Assembly (NCBI GenBank): GCA_031291415.1
Contig: JARLJB010000276.1
Location: forward strand, 1 to 64,000
Origin: Telmatospirillum sp.
GTDB taxonomy: Bacteria > Pseudomonadota > Alphaproteobacteria > Rhodospirillales > Magnetospirillaceae
DNA: 64,000 nucleotides
Direction of reading: 5' to 3'
Shown: positions 17,583 through 26,076 of the stretch, in pieces
Numbering within the stretch: the first letter of the stretch is position 1
How the letters are laid out: every line of letters starts with the position of its first letter
The notes under the pieces: model-generated
What the model was told of the DNA's origin: nothing
The model's input: the letters and a program-made list of their open reading frames with translations, nothing else
Databases searched by the model: none
Position numbers and translations under genes: made by a program

Positions 17583-18695
17583 TCATATCCATGTAATCGT
17601 GCCAAGTACCGGCACGGCAGTCGCCCCGCTGGTGATATCGGCGGCCGGCAAGGTGATGCCAAACGCCTCCGTTCCCGCCGCCGAAGCGATGGCGGTTTCC
17701 AGATCGGCGATGTAGACCGTCGATGCGAGATCTTCCTGATCGGCGAAGACGGTGGAGATCGCCGCCGCGACGGCCGATTTGATGGTGGCGCTGGCCGAGG
17801 CTAGACCCCGAATGGTGAAGTTCACCGTGTTTGCCTGCGGTGCCAGGACATAGACCAGGGGCGTGATTGGTTGGACCGTGTATATGTAGTTGGCGACGGT
17901 CAACTGATCGCCAGTCGCCGCCGCCCCTCGGGGCTCTTTGGCCGCTACGCCGTTCGCGCCCTGCGGAATGCCACCGAATGCCGCCTCAACGATGTCAAAC
18001 ATGACATAGACGACAACGGTACCGATGCCCCAGCCATTAACCACAGCCCAGGCCCGGGTACATCCGGTGACCGATAATGCCCAGGTCTCATAGTCCGATT
18101 TGGAACCGCCTTGCGGCGGTTGGCGATAGACTTTCAACATGCGACTGCGGAAGTCATCTTTAGTTTCGATATCTGTCCCTGGTGTCGTCACAGCCGTCAC
18201 AGTTCCATCGGACTGCACGCCGGTAACGGATGTCTCCAGCGTCAATATTGTCCCGACGGCACAGGTCCCATCGGCTCCCGCATCCGTTGCCGTAAAGCTC
18301 ACGACGATATTGCCATCGGTACCGACCGAGGCGTCAGCATTCGTCGTGTAGGTAGTGCCGTCCCCGCGCGTCAGCCCAGTCGATGCATCGATTTTTGCGT
18401 CGGTGGCGCTGCTCGGGAAGCTCACTGTCCCGACAAAGGGGACCGCTGCTTTCTGCCGCACATTTTTGAGGCCAGCCCAACCAACCAGATATTCGCCTTC
18501 GGAGGTGAAGGGGACTGCGTTCTTGGCAACGTAATCGATGAAGCCGTACTGCAAATTGGTCAGTTGAGCCTGCACCATGCCCGTGATCTGCAAATTCGAG
18601 AATCTCAGCAGCGGATCGACGCCTTTGACACTGGACGCGATGTCCGAGGACACATCCGCCTTGAGTTCGGTCAATGTCGGCCGTGAATATGGCAT
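17583..18695 (-). CDS. Baseplate J-like protein (Mu gp47)
   Basis: 370 residues. RPTLTELKADVSSDI near the N-terminus, AGLKNVRQKAAVPFVGTVSF and GTDIETKDDFRSRMLKVYRQPPQGGSKSDYETWA are typical of the baseplate J family. Forms the wedge ring that links tail hub to fibres. The start at 18695 directly follows the gp46-like stop; an upstream start would add only seven residues. Confidence 0.88.
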   Translation of the reverse strand: MPYSRPTLTELKADVSSDIASSVKGVDPLLRFSNLQITGMVQAQLTNLQYGFIDYVAKNAVPFTSEGEYLVGWAGLKNVRQKAAVPFVGTVSFPSSATDAKIDASTGLTRGDGTTYTTNADASVGTDGNIVVSFTATDAGADGTCAVGTILTLETSVTGVQSDGTVTAVTTPGTDIETKDDFRSRMLKVYRQPPQGGSKSDYETWALSVTGCTRAWAVVNGWGIGTVVVYVMFDIVEAAFGGIPQGANGVAAKEPRGAAATGDQLTVANYIYTVQPITPLVYVLAPQANTVNFTIRGLASASATIKSAVAAAISTVFADQEDLASTVYIADLETAIASAAGTEAFGITLPAADITSGATAVPVLGTITWI

Positions 18696-18697
18696 CT

Positions 18698-19144
18698 CTA
18701 ATTCGCCTCGTTCCAAGCCCAGTCAAAATTAAAGGTTTCGCGGGTCCCGTTGCTCCGCGTCACGATGACCTGCAAGCCCAACATGTATGGCCGCCGGATC
18801 TCGTACGTGACGGCAACGGATGCAGCAACGCCATCGGTGATCAGCCATTGAAGAGACTCCTTGGCGTAATCGACCGCTTTATTCGCAACCGCCGTGGTGA
18901 GCTTCGACCGTGCCAACAGCCACAGCCGGGAACCAATCGGGACATCCTCGCCCGCGTCGCCCCACCAGCCACGCGGGTTGTCGGTTCCGTCCGGAATGAC
19001 ATCGTCATCGGCCGCCGCCCGGTCGGAAAACAGGCTGATCAGCACCGCGGTTCCCAGATCGCCGCCAGAGGCCAACTGCAGGCTGGAGATTTGCCAATCG
19101 CCACGCGCCCGAGAGACATCCCATATGGTGGTCGTATCGCTCAT
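18698..19144 (-). CDS. Mu gp46-like baseplate protein
   Basis: 148 residues. DWQISSLQLASGGDLGTAVLISLFSDRAAADDD and DNPRGWWGDAGED match the GP46 baseplate wedge (gp25-like) family. Lies between the spike-tip gene and gpJ, as in Mu-like tails. Confidence 0.85.
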   Translation of the reverse strand: MSDTTTIWDVSRARGDWQISSLQLASGGDLGTAVLISLFSDRAAADDDVIPDGTDNPRGWWGDAGEDVPIGSRLWLLARSKLTTAVANKAVDYAKESLQWLITDGVAASVAVTYEIRRPYMLGLQVIVTRSNGTRETFNFDWAWNEAN

Positions 19145-19145
19145 A

Positions 19146-19406
19146 TCAGGCCGCGCTTACGTTTGGGCTGCCTTCGGTGATGACGGCCCCGCAGCCAGCT
19201 TGATCGCCGACGCGGACCAATGATTTACCGCCGTTGGTCAGCGTCGAGGATGATGCCAAAGCCGTCACACCATGTCCTTTCAGCGGACAAGAATGGAGGT
19301 CTTCAGCCCTCGCCACACCCTTGCCGTTGACGATAAGATTGGATGAGGCAGAAATAATCGTTCCCCCGTGGGAACTAGCGTCCCCGAGACGTGCAACTGC
19401 CGGCAT
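19146..19406 (-). CDS. PAAR-type spike-tip protein
   Basis: 86 residues with the PAAR layout: PAVARLGDASSHGG, SSNLIVNGKGVARAEDLHSCPLKGHG, GGKSLVRVGDQAGCGAVI. His and Cys residues would bind a metal ion at the tip of the membrane-piercing spike. Lies right after the gpV-like spike gene. Confidence 0.88.
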   Translation of the reverse strand: MPAVARLGDASSHGGTIISASSNLIVNGKGVARAEDLHSCPLKGHGVTALASSSTLTNGGKSLVRVGDQAGCGAVITEGSPNVSAA

Positions 19407-19415
19407 GTTGGATCC

Positions 19416-20015
19416 TCAGTTAAGAGCGATTGACGGCGCGGAAATCGTGATGTTCCCGCTCGCTGTCGCGGTTAGGCTGCCGCCAATGGTGGCGTTGGCG
19501 CTTCCCTTGGTATTGATGCTGACGCCGGCATCGCCGTTGATTTCGACGGAGCCTTTGGCCACGACGGCGGCATTGCCTCCGGCATTGACCGTCACGTCGC
19601 TCGACGCATTAACGGTGACCGTCGTCGCGTTGTTGACGGTGACCGGTTGGTCCTTCGCTTCGACAACGATGCCGTCCTTTGACAGGTGAACGTATTTTCC
19701 CAGGGCGTCATAAAGCGCCGCTTCGCCCGAACTCATGTTTTTGAACCGAGTGGCCTGGTCGCCCGTGGCGATGACGACGCCGTCTGAGCGATCGCCACCG
19801 ACGAAAAGCAGGACGACGTCGGTGCCGATCGGCGGCATCGACGCAAGACCGAACTCCACGAGGCGCGGCGTTTTATCGCGAACCTCGTTCGCGCCAAGCC
19901 GGATTTGCAAGGACTGGACGTTGCCCGCATCATTGGCCGCCGTGACGCGTCCGCGTCCGACCGTTAGCAGCATGCGCCGCCCGAACCGGCGTAGCGCGTC
20001 TTCTACCCCGCTCAT
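19416..20015 (-). CDS. Baseplate assembly/spike protein V (Mu gp45)
   Basis: 199 residues: an N-terminal OB-like domain (VQSLQIRLGANEVRD ... VLLFVGGDRSDGVVIATGD), then a C-terminal run of beta-helix repeats rich in Val, Asn and Gly (ATTVTVNASSDVTVNAGGN) forming the trimeric spike. ATG at 20015 overlaps the gp44-like stop. Contains one copy of the 15-bp palindrome. Confidence 0.87.
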   Translation of the reverse strand: MSGVEDALRRFGRRMLLTVGRGRVTAANDAGNVQSLQIRLGANEVRDKTPRLVEFGLASMPPIGTDVVLLFVGGDRSDGVVIATGDQATRFKNMSSGEAALYDALGKYVHLSKDGIVVEAKDQPVTVNNATTVTVNASSDVTVNAGGNAAVVAKGSVEINGDAGVSINTKGSANATIGGSLTATASGNITISAPSIALN

Positions 20016-21079
20016 CTGGCCACCCCGGCTGGCACGTCCGCCCACATCGGCTGAAGTACAATCGGCTGAGGCAAAAAGGCATCGGGCGGCATAATCGTCA
20101 GGTTCGTCGTCGACCCGCCTTCGCCACGCATGAACGACACTTCACCGATCAGCCATTGGACCTGTTGGATTTTCAGGGCCGGCAAGGACACGGAAACCAG
20201 CGTATTCGGCGTCCAGAGCGTCCCGGCGCTATCCCGCCACGAATCAGCGACGATATGAACCTGATTCGATCGCCCGGCCCGCCGCGCCGCCTCCCACAGG
20301 CCTCGCTTCTTGGCGACGTCCTCGCCTGCACCGCCTCCCGACTCGCAGATAATTACATGGCGGCGATGGCGCGGCACGCCGGCATCCTTGACAATCGAGA
20401 GCAAATTGCCACCAGAGCCACTGTCCCCGAGATTATCCATTGATTGGCGGAGAACCTCGTATTCCGAGTAGCGCTGATCCATGGAATAGACGGCTTCCGC
20501 TTTCTCGATGTTTTGCCCTTGGACAAAACCACTGGAAGCAACCGTTGTTCCCACCCGCGACAAATAGAGATTGCCGTCGGGAAGATCATAGGCCAGAAGC
20601 GCGGAATAGCGGCAGATCCGCTCGATGACTTCGAATGGTGTCTCCCCATACATCAAATTGAATTGCGGGATAGCCGGCCCGACTTCGGCGCCGGCCGTTA
20701 CCGTTATTCCATAAGGTGACGCCAGTTTTTGTGCGATGCCGAGCGCCGACGATCCGCTGATCTGCCCATTTGGCCATTCTGCCGAACAGTCGACCAGGTC
20801 CTGGCACTTTCCCCGCCCCAGGATCTTGATCGTATGCTGCCGGGCCTCGATACCGGGAATAAAGCGATCCACGTAGCCGGTGATCACCAGATCGTCGCCG
20901 ATCAGCACCTGGCACGAATCGCCCTCGTGGACGACCACGTCGGCCGCCTCTCCCGGATAACGTTCCGTTAGGCCGATGTCAAAATCGCTCGGAATGCGTT
21001 CGATTCCGCGAGTTACGCGCACAGATGTCCAACCAGATATGCGGGCACCTCCGACGATGAGGGACAATTCATCTGTCAT
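20012..21079 (-). CDS. Baseplate hub protein (Mu gp44 / phage late-control D type)
   Basis: 355 residues. ISGWTSVRVTRGIERIPSDFDIGLTERYPG, GDDLVITGYVDRF and GETPFEVIERICRYSALLAYDLPDG are hub-protein motifs of gp27-fold proteins. It forms the tube-to-spike adapter. Upstream (21080-21126) the operon is interrupted by an oppositely oriented exported gene. Confidence 0.87.
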   Translation of the reverse strand: MTDELSLIVGGARISGWTSVRVTRGIERIPSDFDIGLTERYPGEAADVVVHEGDSCQVLIGDDLVITGYVDRFIPGIEARQHTIKILGRGKCQDLVDCSAEWPNGQISGSSALGIAQKLASPYGITVTAGAEVGPAIPQFNLMYGETPFEVIERICRYSALLAYDLPDGNLYLSRVGTTVASSGFVQGQNIEKAEAVYSMDQRYSEYEVLRQSMDNLGDSGSGGNLLSIVKDAGVPRHRRHVIICESGGGAGEDVAKKRGLWEAARRAGRSNQVHIVADSWRDSAGTLWTPNTLVSVSLPALKIQQVQWLIGEVSFMRGEGGSTTNLTIMPPDAFLPQPIVLQPMWADVPAGVAR

Positions 21080-21126
21080 GATAAAAACACTCGTGTTATT
21101 TCAGGACGTTACACAGGAGGTACGAC

Positions 21127-21519
21127 ATGCATCGTTTGGGTGCAGCGATTTTGCTCTGTTCGGCATTCCTTTGGTCTTCAGCCGATGCCGCTGAATGCAA
21201 GGATGCCGTCGCAAAATGGACGGTTAACCTTTCCAAAGACGGGTACGTCATCAAATGGCTTGATGACGCACAGAACCTCCGAGTTATCAATTTTGCCCAG
21301 AGGGAATTAGCGAACCCACCTCCAGATCTCGCTACCCTCCAAGAATATCCAGCCTTTGCCGCCTACCAAGCTGGTAACGAATCCCTTGGAGCTCCCAATA
21401 AAGGGGGTGTTGCCTGGACTGATGGCCAAAAAAAATGCGTCATCTACCATATCAACGCCCCCGGCGACGCCGTGAACCGTTTGGTCAACACCGTCCCCAA
21501 GCCCATTTTCCAGAATTAG
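21127..21519 (+). CDS. Exported protein, prophage moron
   Basis: 130 residues with a cleavable signal peptide (MHRLGAAILLCSAFLWSSADA, cleavage after Ala-Asp-Ala) and a mature domain with two Cys (near residues 24 and 103) that could form a disulphide. It is plus-strand in a long minus-strand tail operon, with its own ribosome site (CAGGAGG), between hub and DNA-circularisation genes. This is typical of a lysogeny-expressed moron. The tail operon stop (21516) overlaps its end. Function unknown; it would act in the periplasm of the lysogen. Confidence 0.75.
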   Translation: MHRLGAAILLCSAFLWSSADAAECKDAVAKWTVNLSKDGYVIKWLDDAQNLRVINFAQRELANPPPDLATLQEYPAFAAYQAGNESLGAPNKGGVAWTDGQKKCVIYHINAPGDAVNRLVNTVPKPIFQN

Positions 21520-22865
21520 CTGGCCAGGGCGCGAAAGGTCACGGGCATAAACGCCGGATGCGGCGGATCGGCCTCGCTGACCAGTTCGTCGGCTCGGGTG
21601 CTGTCTTTATAGAGGCGCTGTGCCAATACTGGCGCCGGCAGCAAAGCCCCGACCGTAACTGTCCGCATTGATGGCAACGTCGCCGCTCGCGTGTTGAGGT
21701 CCGTCACCACTGTTTGGCGCAGCGTCCGTAAGGCGCTGTAGGTGTCGTCCTCCGCCTGGTCGCCCGCGATATCGATTTCGGCATCGATGAGGGCAACGAC
21801 GGTATCACGTACCGTTACCGCCTCATCGCTCGACGAAAGCTGATATGCCTGCGCGGCACGCGCGGCAGCAACGACCGCCGCCCGCCGGCACAGATCGCCG
21901 GTCGCATCCTGCCCGGTGGCCATCGCCGTCCCAATTACCGAAATGGTGGTCGGAACGGCCGGCGTAAACGCCGCCAAACTCGACATCAATCGGATACCGT
22001 CGGCAGGATCCGCGGTCGCTGAATAAAGAGCAGCCACGACCGTTTGCACGGCGGTCGCCATCGCGGTCCCGGTGTTCACCGACAACGCGGCAGCCGCAGC
22101 CGTAAGCGATGATACCGCCGTTGCGATTACCGCACGTGCCGCGACATCCGCCGCGATCAACGAGGTGACCGTGGCGGTGCTGCTGACCGTGATCGACGAG
22201 CTTTTGGTCAACCCTCCCCGATTGGCTCCGCCAAAAAACCGGCCATAGGAGCCCTGGAGTGTCCCTACTGTGTTGTAAAGGCGCGTCGCATCATCGGCCA
22301 GATCAGACACTATCGATGTCCAGGTGTTGATCGTCGATACGACACGAGCGACGAGTTCGGCGGGGAACAGCGCCAACGCCACGAGCCGTGCGACAAAAGC
22401 CGCCAGCGAGACGGTATCGCAGGAGGTCGCCGCAGTGAGCACCGCTTGCCCGGTCGATACCGCGACCGAAGGATAAATCCGCCCCCCGGCTTCGACGAAC
22501 GACAGCGATAGCTCGAAATAACGACCCGCGTCCCATTTCTGTGTAATTGCAAACTCAAGGAGGCTGACCGTCAGCGTTCCGAGTGTCGGATGGACAAGCG
22601 TACCTGGCCCCGAGGCTTCACAGGCGGCCAGCATCTGATCACGTTGCACCAACACATCGCCGCCGCCATAGATTGCGTCGTTTTCAAGCAGAAAGCCGAC
22701 AACCTGGTTGTGTCGCGCCGCTTTTCCCATGTCTTCCGGCCACGGCGTATCACGATATGGATATTCGTGAATCGCTTGCCGCCGGCCGCCCTGTGTCGTT
22801 TCGGTCTGCACTCCAAACGGCACGCCCCGAAAGGACGCTTGATGCAAGTTATCAGCCCAGCTCAT
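21516..22865 (-). CDS. DNA circularisation / gp43-like tail protein
   Basis: 449 residues. The N-terminal 100 residues (ASFRGVPFGVQTETTQGGRRQAIHEYPYRDTPW) match the DNA-circularisation N-domain of Mu gp43, part of the baseplate hub region. The remainder is Ala/Val-rich helices. ATG overlaps the tape-measure stop in ATGA. Confidence 0.83.
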   Translation of the reverse strand: MSWADNLHQASFRGVPFGVQTETTQGGRRQAIHEYPYRDTPWPEDMGKAARHNQVVGFLLENDAIYGGGDVLVQRDQMLAACEASGPGTLVHPTLGTLTVSLLEFAITQKWDAGRYFELSLSFVEAGGRIYPSVAVSTGQAVLTAATSCDTVSLAAFVARLVALALFPAELVARVVSTINTWTSIVSDLADDATRLYNTVGTLQGSYGRFFGGANRGGLTKSSSITVSSTATVTSLIAADVAARAVIATAVSSLTAAAAALSVNTGTAMATAVQTVVAALYSATADPADGIRLMSSLAAFTPAVPTTISVIGTAMATGQDATGDLCRRAAVVAAARAAQAYQLSSSDEAVTVRDTVVALIDAEIDIAGDQAEDDTYSALRTLRQTVVTDLNTRAATLPSMRTVTVGALLPAPVLAQRLYKDSTRADELVSEADPPHPAFMPVTFRALAS

Positions 22866-25270
22866 AACCCAGCTCCTGGCAGCGCATACGATACCCGCAC
22901 CTCCGGCTTGACTGGCCCTTGCGCGACCGGAGTACTCACCCGCGTGCCCGGTGGGGTGTTATTGAAATCAACCCGGAGGACTATCTCGGACGCCCCACCG
23001 GCGGTCATCGTCTTGTCCTGAGGCGCCCCTTGCTGTGCCGGTGCCGCGCCCGTGCCTGCCGAGTAGGGCGTCGCAACCGCAGGTGATGGCGTCGGCGTCG
23101 ATACCGAAGAGGCGCCGGCCGCCGGCACGGGCGCGGCATTAGCCGCGACGGCTGGCACCGAACTGGTAGCGGCCTCAGGCGATGCGACCGGTACCGGCTG
23201 GCCGAGGCGACTGCTGATCGCCTGCGCGATCACTCCCGCGTCATACGGATTCTTGCCATTCTCATGCGAGATGATCGCGGGGATCAGCGCGCTGAGCGTT
23301 TTCGAATCGTTGAGGTCGAGCTTGGCGTCCGGCGCCATGCCCGTCCGTTTGACCAGATCGTTGATATAGGCCGGGACGTTGTTCGAATCGGTCGCCGGTG
23401 CCCAATGTTCGACGATGCTATTGATGCTATTCCAGCCATGCCGACCATAGGCCTGCAGGTTGCCAGCCATCGCCGAAATACCATCGACGGCGGACGGGAA
23501 CTGCGCATATCCACGATTGGTCTGCGCGTCGCCCCAACTCCGCAGATTACCAGGGTTGTTCTGACGAATACCGATGGGATCGCCGATACCAGCAAACGAC
23601 TTGACGTCGCTGACCACGTTTTTGATTGTCCCGCTCGCGGCGCGAACGGCGTTCGCGATCGGACGAGGAAGTTGTGGCAGGATTGATTTGATTCCGTCCA
23701 CCAAACCTTGCATCAGCTTGGCGCCAGCGTCGAAGAGATTGACGCCCGTAAGCCATTCAACAAGGCCATTGATGGCATTGGCGACAATGACCGTGGGGTT
23801 GAATTCGATCAGCGCACGGACAACACCACTGCCCCAGCTCTTATCGAACGCGGCTTTCACGCCGTTCCACTTTTCCTCGAAGAAAGAGACAATCGATCCC
23901 CAGTTCTTGTAGATGGCGTAGACGGCGACGGCGACGCCCGCGACCCCGGTGATGATCCAGCCGATCGGTGTTGCTTCGATGGCCGCGCCCAATGCGAGGA
24001 AGCCCGACGATACCGCCGTCAACGCCGTGCCGACCACCGGAATGCCAGCCGTCAGGGCCGCCATTCCCTCGGCAAGGACCGCAATCTTTACCGCCCCCTT
24101 CGCCAAAGCCGGGATCAAGGTCGCGTTCCCCGCAGCCGCCAGCAGAGCGAAAGACCGCACAGCGACAGGGATGATTTCGACCCCGAGTTTCAGAATTGCC
24201 GTACCAAGATTGACGACGCTGCTGAGCATGTTGGCGTTCATGACGACGGCAACACCGATCGCCACATTTCTCCAGCCACCCAACCGTTCGACCAGATCTT
24301 CAGCGCCCTGCGCGAATTGTTTCGCGCCGGCGACAACCACATTCCAATCGATCTGGCGCACCGCATCCGCGACGCCCGTGGCGAATTCCGCGACCTTGGT
24401 CGCCACCAGTTCATGGTTGGCCGAGATCCAGGTGGATAGCTGGTCGACCATCGGCTGCACGATCGGGATCAGTTGTGAGCCAATGCTGTTACGCAGGCCA
24501 CTGATTGACAGGTCTAAAAATCCCATGGACTTCTGGAACTGCGCCGCCGCCACCACGGCAGGGCCACTCATGACCGCGCCGGTCGCCTTGACCTGTTGTT
24601 CAAGCTCCTCGATCCCGGCCTTGCCTCGCCGCAGGAGGGGCAGAGCATCCTCAAGCCCGAAGGTGCGGGCAACCAGGCCCTGAACCTGGGGGTTCTTGAT
24701 CCCCGAGATGGCCGTAGCCAAGTCGCCAAAGGCGGCCGTTGTATCGACAGTTCCACTCGCTGTCTTCTTCATGGTGATGCCCAGTCGGTTCATCATCACC
24801 ATCGCGGTCTGGTTTCGACCATAGAGAGCATCCTCCATGGTGTCGCCCAATCCCTTAAGCCCGCCCGTCAAACTTTCCGCCGACACGCCGGAAACCTTGG
24901 CGGCGCCACGTAATGATTGCAACTGGTCGGTGGAGACGCCGATCGTCGTCGATGTCCGATTGATTTCCGCGCCGAGCTTCGCCCATTCCAAAGTCAGAGC
25001 CGTCACCGCCGCCACGCTGCTGACGCCGGCAACGGCGGCCATCGGCGCGACAATGCCTTCGATCTGCGCGCCGACGCCGGCCGCCGCGCGGCCGACATTG
25101 CCTATCCCGCTGGCCACACGATCCAGGCCGACCTCTTTGCTCAAAGAGGAGACGGCGGCCTGGACCTGGCCGATAGGCTTGGTTAGTTGTCCAAAAGATT
25201 GATTAACCTTTCGGACAACGGCCGTTGCCTTATCGACCGCCGCGATGACGATTTGAAATTGATTGGGCAT
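22862..25270 (-). CDS. Tail tape-measure protein
   Basis: 802 residues: N-terminal coiled helices (VIAAVDKATAVVRKVNQSF), a long central region with several membrane-like hydrophobic stretches (about 340-460), and a C-terminal globular domain (GIRQNNPGNLRSW ... GYAQFPSAVDGI) found in phage virion-associated proteins, then a Pro/Ala tail. Sets tail length (802 residues implies a tail of roughly 120 nm by the usual 1.5 angstrom per residue). Contains one 15-bp palindrome read as ANAVR. Its ATG overlaps the stop of the frameshifted chaperone. Confidence 0.88.
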   Translation of the reverse strand: MPNQFQIVIAAVDKATAVVRKVNQSFGQLTKPIGQVQAAVSSLSKEVGLDRVASGIGNVGRAAAGVGAQIEGIVAPMAAVAGVSSVAAVTALTLEWAKLGAEINRTSTTIGVSTDQLQSLRGAAKVSGVSAESLTGGLKGLGDTMEDALYGRNQTAMVMMNRLGITMKKTASGTVDTTAAFGDLATAISGIKNPQVQGLVARTFGLEDALPLLRRGKAGIEELEQQVKATGAVMSGPAVVAAAQFQKSMGFLDLSISGLRNSIGSQLIPIVQPMVDQLSTWISANHELVATKVAEFATGVADAVRQIDWNVVVAGAKQFAQGAEDLVERLGGWRNVAIGVAVVMNANMLSSVVNLGTAILKLGVEIIPVAVRSFALLAAAGNATLIPALAKGAVKIAVLAEGMAALTAGIPVVGTALTAVSSGFLALGAAIEATPIGWIITGVAGVAVAVYAIYKNWGSIVSFFEEKWNGVKAAFDKSWGSGVVRALIEFNPTVIVANAINGLVEWLTGVNLFDAGAKLMQGLVDGIKSILPQLPRPIANAVRAASGTIKNVVSDVKSFAGIGDPIGIRQNNPGNLRSWGDAQTNRGYAQFPSAVDGISAMAGNLQAYGRHGWNSINSIVEHWAPATDSNNVPAYINDLVKRTGMAPDAKLDLNDSKTLSALIPAIISHENGKNPYDAGVIAQAISSRLGQPVPVASPEAATSSVPAVAANAAPVPAAGASSVSTPTPSPAVATPYSAGTGAAPAQQGAPQDKTMTAGGASEIVLRVDFNNTPPGTRVSTPVAQGPVKPEVRVSYALPGAGL

Positions 25271-25685
25271 CAGTGCTTCGTCGCCCTGCTTATTCTCACG
25301 GCCTGGTCAGCCCACCAGCGTAACTGTCGCCAGGTCAAGGACCACGCCTCACGCGGTCCCCACCCGTAGAATTTTGTCAAATCTGCGATCAATCGTTCCC
25401 AGTTTGACGGCTTGTCGGCAAAAAACTTTTAACGAATTGAACAGATTCGTCAAAGTCACGTGCGCCGATTTTACCGACCTCACCAACCGTGAGACCCGAC
25501 ACGAGTGACACCAAAAGGATGTTCGAGCCCTGCGCACTCGTCTCAGCCTTCTTGGCCGCCTGTTCGATTTCATAGGCGGTTGGTTCGCGCAAATCGATAC
25601 TTTCGATCGTTCGGTCTTGCAGCTTGATCGGTTTGCGAAGGGGGATGGTTTTTTCGTCTTCGATTGGATCTTTGTTCTGTGCCAT
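25270..25685 (-). CDS. Tail assembly chaperone, -1 frameshift fusion
   Basis: Slipping back one base at T TTT TTG (25419-25425) continues the short form in a frame that encodes about 50 more residues, including WERLIADLTKFYGWG and REAWSLTWRQLRWWADQA, a strongly conserved type of chaperone extension. It stops at 25270, overlapping the tape-measure ATG. Equivalent to G/GT in lambda and E/E' in P2; the ratio of the two forms controls tail assembly. Confidence 0.82.
25389..25685 (-). CDS. Tail assembly chaperone, short form (Mu gp41-like)
   Basis: 98 residues: PIKLQDRTIESIDLREPTAYEI at the N-terminus is typical of gp41/GpE-like chaperones that coat the tape measure before tube assembly. The short form ends in QTGND. 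A slippery heptamer near its end allows a longer fusion product. Confidence 0.85.
   Translation of the reverse strand: MAQNKDPIEDEKTIPLRKPIKLQDRTIESIDLREPTAYEIEQAAKKAETSAQGSNILLVSLVSGLTVGEVGKIGARDFDESVQFVKSFLPTSRQTGND
25419..25425 (-). promoter_or_regulatory. Programmed -1 ribosomal frameshift site T TTT TTG
   Basis: The heptamer lies in phase with the chaperone codons AGT TTT TTG, exactly the X XXY YYZ form. The downstream -1 frame is open and conserved-looking. Confidence 0.78.
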
Positions 25686-25686
25686 A

Positions 25687-26061
25687 TCAATTCTCCGTTA
25701 CTGAGCCCTGGAATCCCTCCCAGCGGACCTCGATCGTTCCCTCGGCTGATTTCGCCGTTTGATCCTCAACCGTCCACATGTTGCGGCCGATGACCAGCTT
25801 GCCATTGGCAAGCTGGACCGATATCGGCACGTTGGTCATGGCGTTGAAATCAGCGACGGTCAGGCCGCCAGAATCACGAAACGTGGCGGAAATATGCGGC
25901 GCCATCGGTTTTTCGATATAACCGTGTACCCCATCCATTCCGATCGCGGATTCCCGCGTTACCAGCGAAGGGTTGTATTCAAATTCGCCAACGAGGGCAT
26001 ATGCCACCCCATTGGCCGTGAAATTCGCGGTGCCGGCGAGGCGGTTAGTGGTATCGCCCAT
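25687..26061 (-). CDS. Tail tube protein (Mu gp40-like)
   Basis: 124 residues with the tube-family signature RLAGTANFTANGVAYALVGEF and ITATFRD-type strands, ending in a Trp-Glu-Gly-Phe strand (VRWEGFQG). Stacks as hexameric rings inside the sheath. Confidence 0.85.
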   Translation of the reverse strand: MGDTTNRLAGTANFTANGVAYALVGEFEYNPSLVTRESAIGMDGVHGYIEKPMAPHISATFRDSGGLTVADFNAMTNVPISVQLANGKLVIGRNMWTVEDQTAKSAEGTIEVRWEGFQGSVTEN

Positions 26062-26076
26062 GATATTGGTCTCCCG

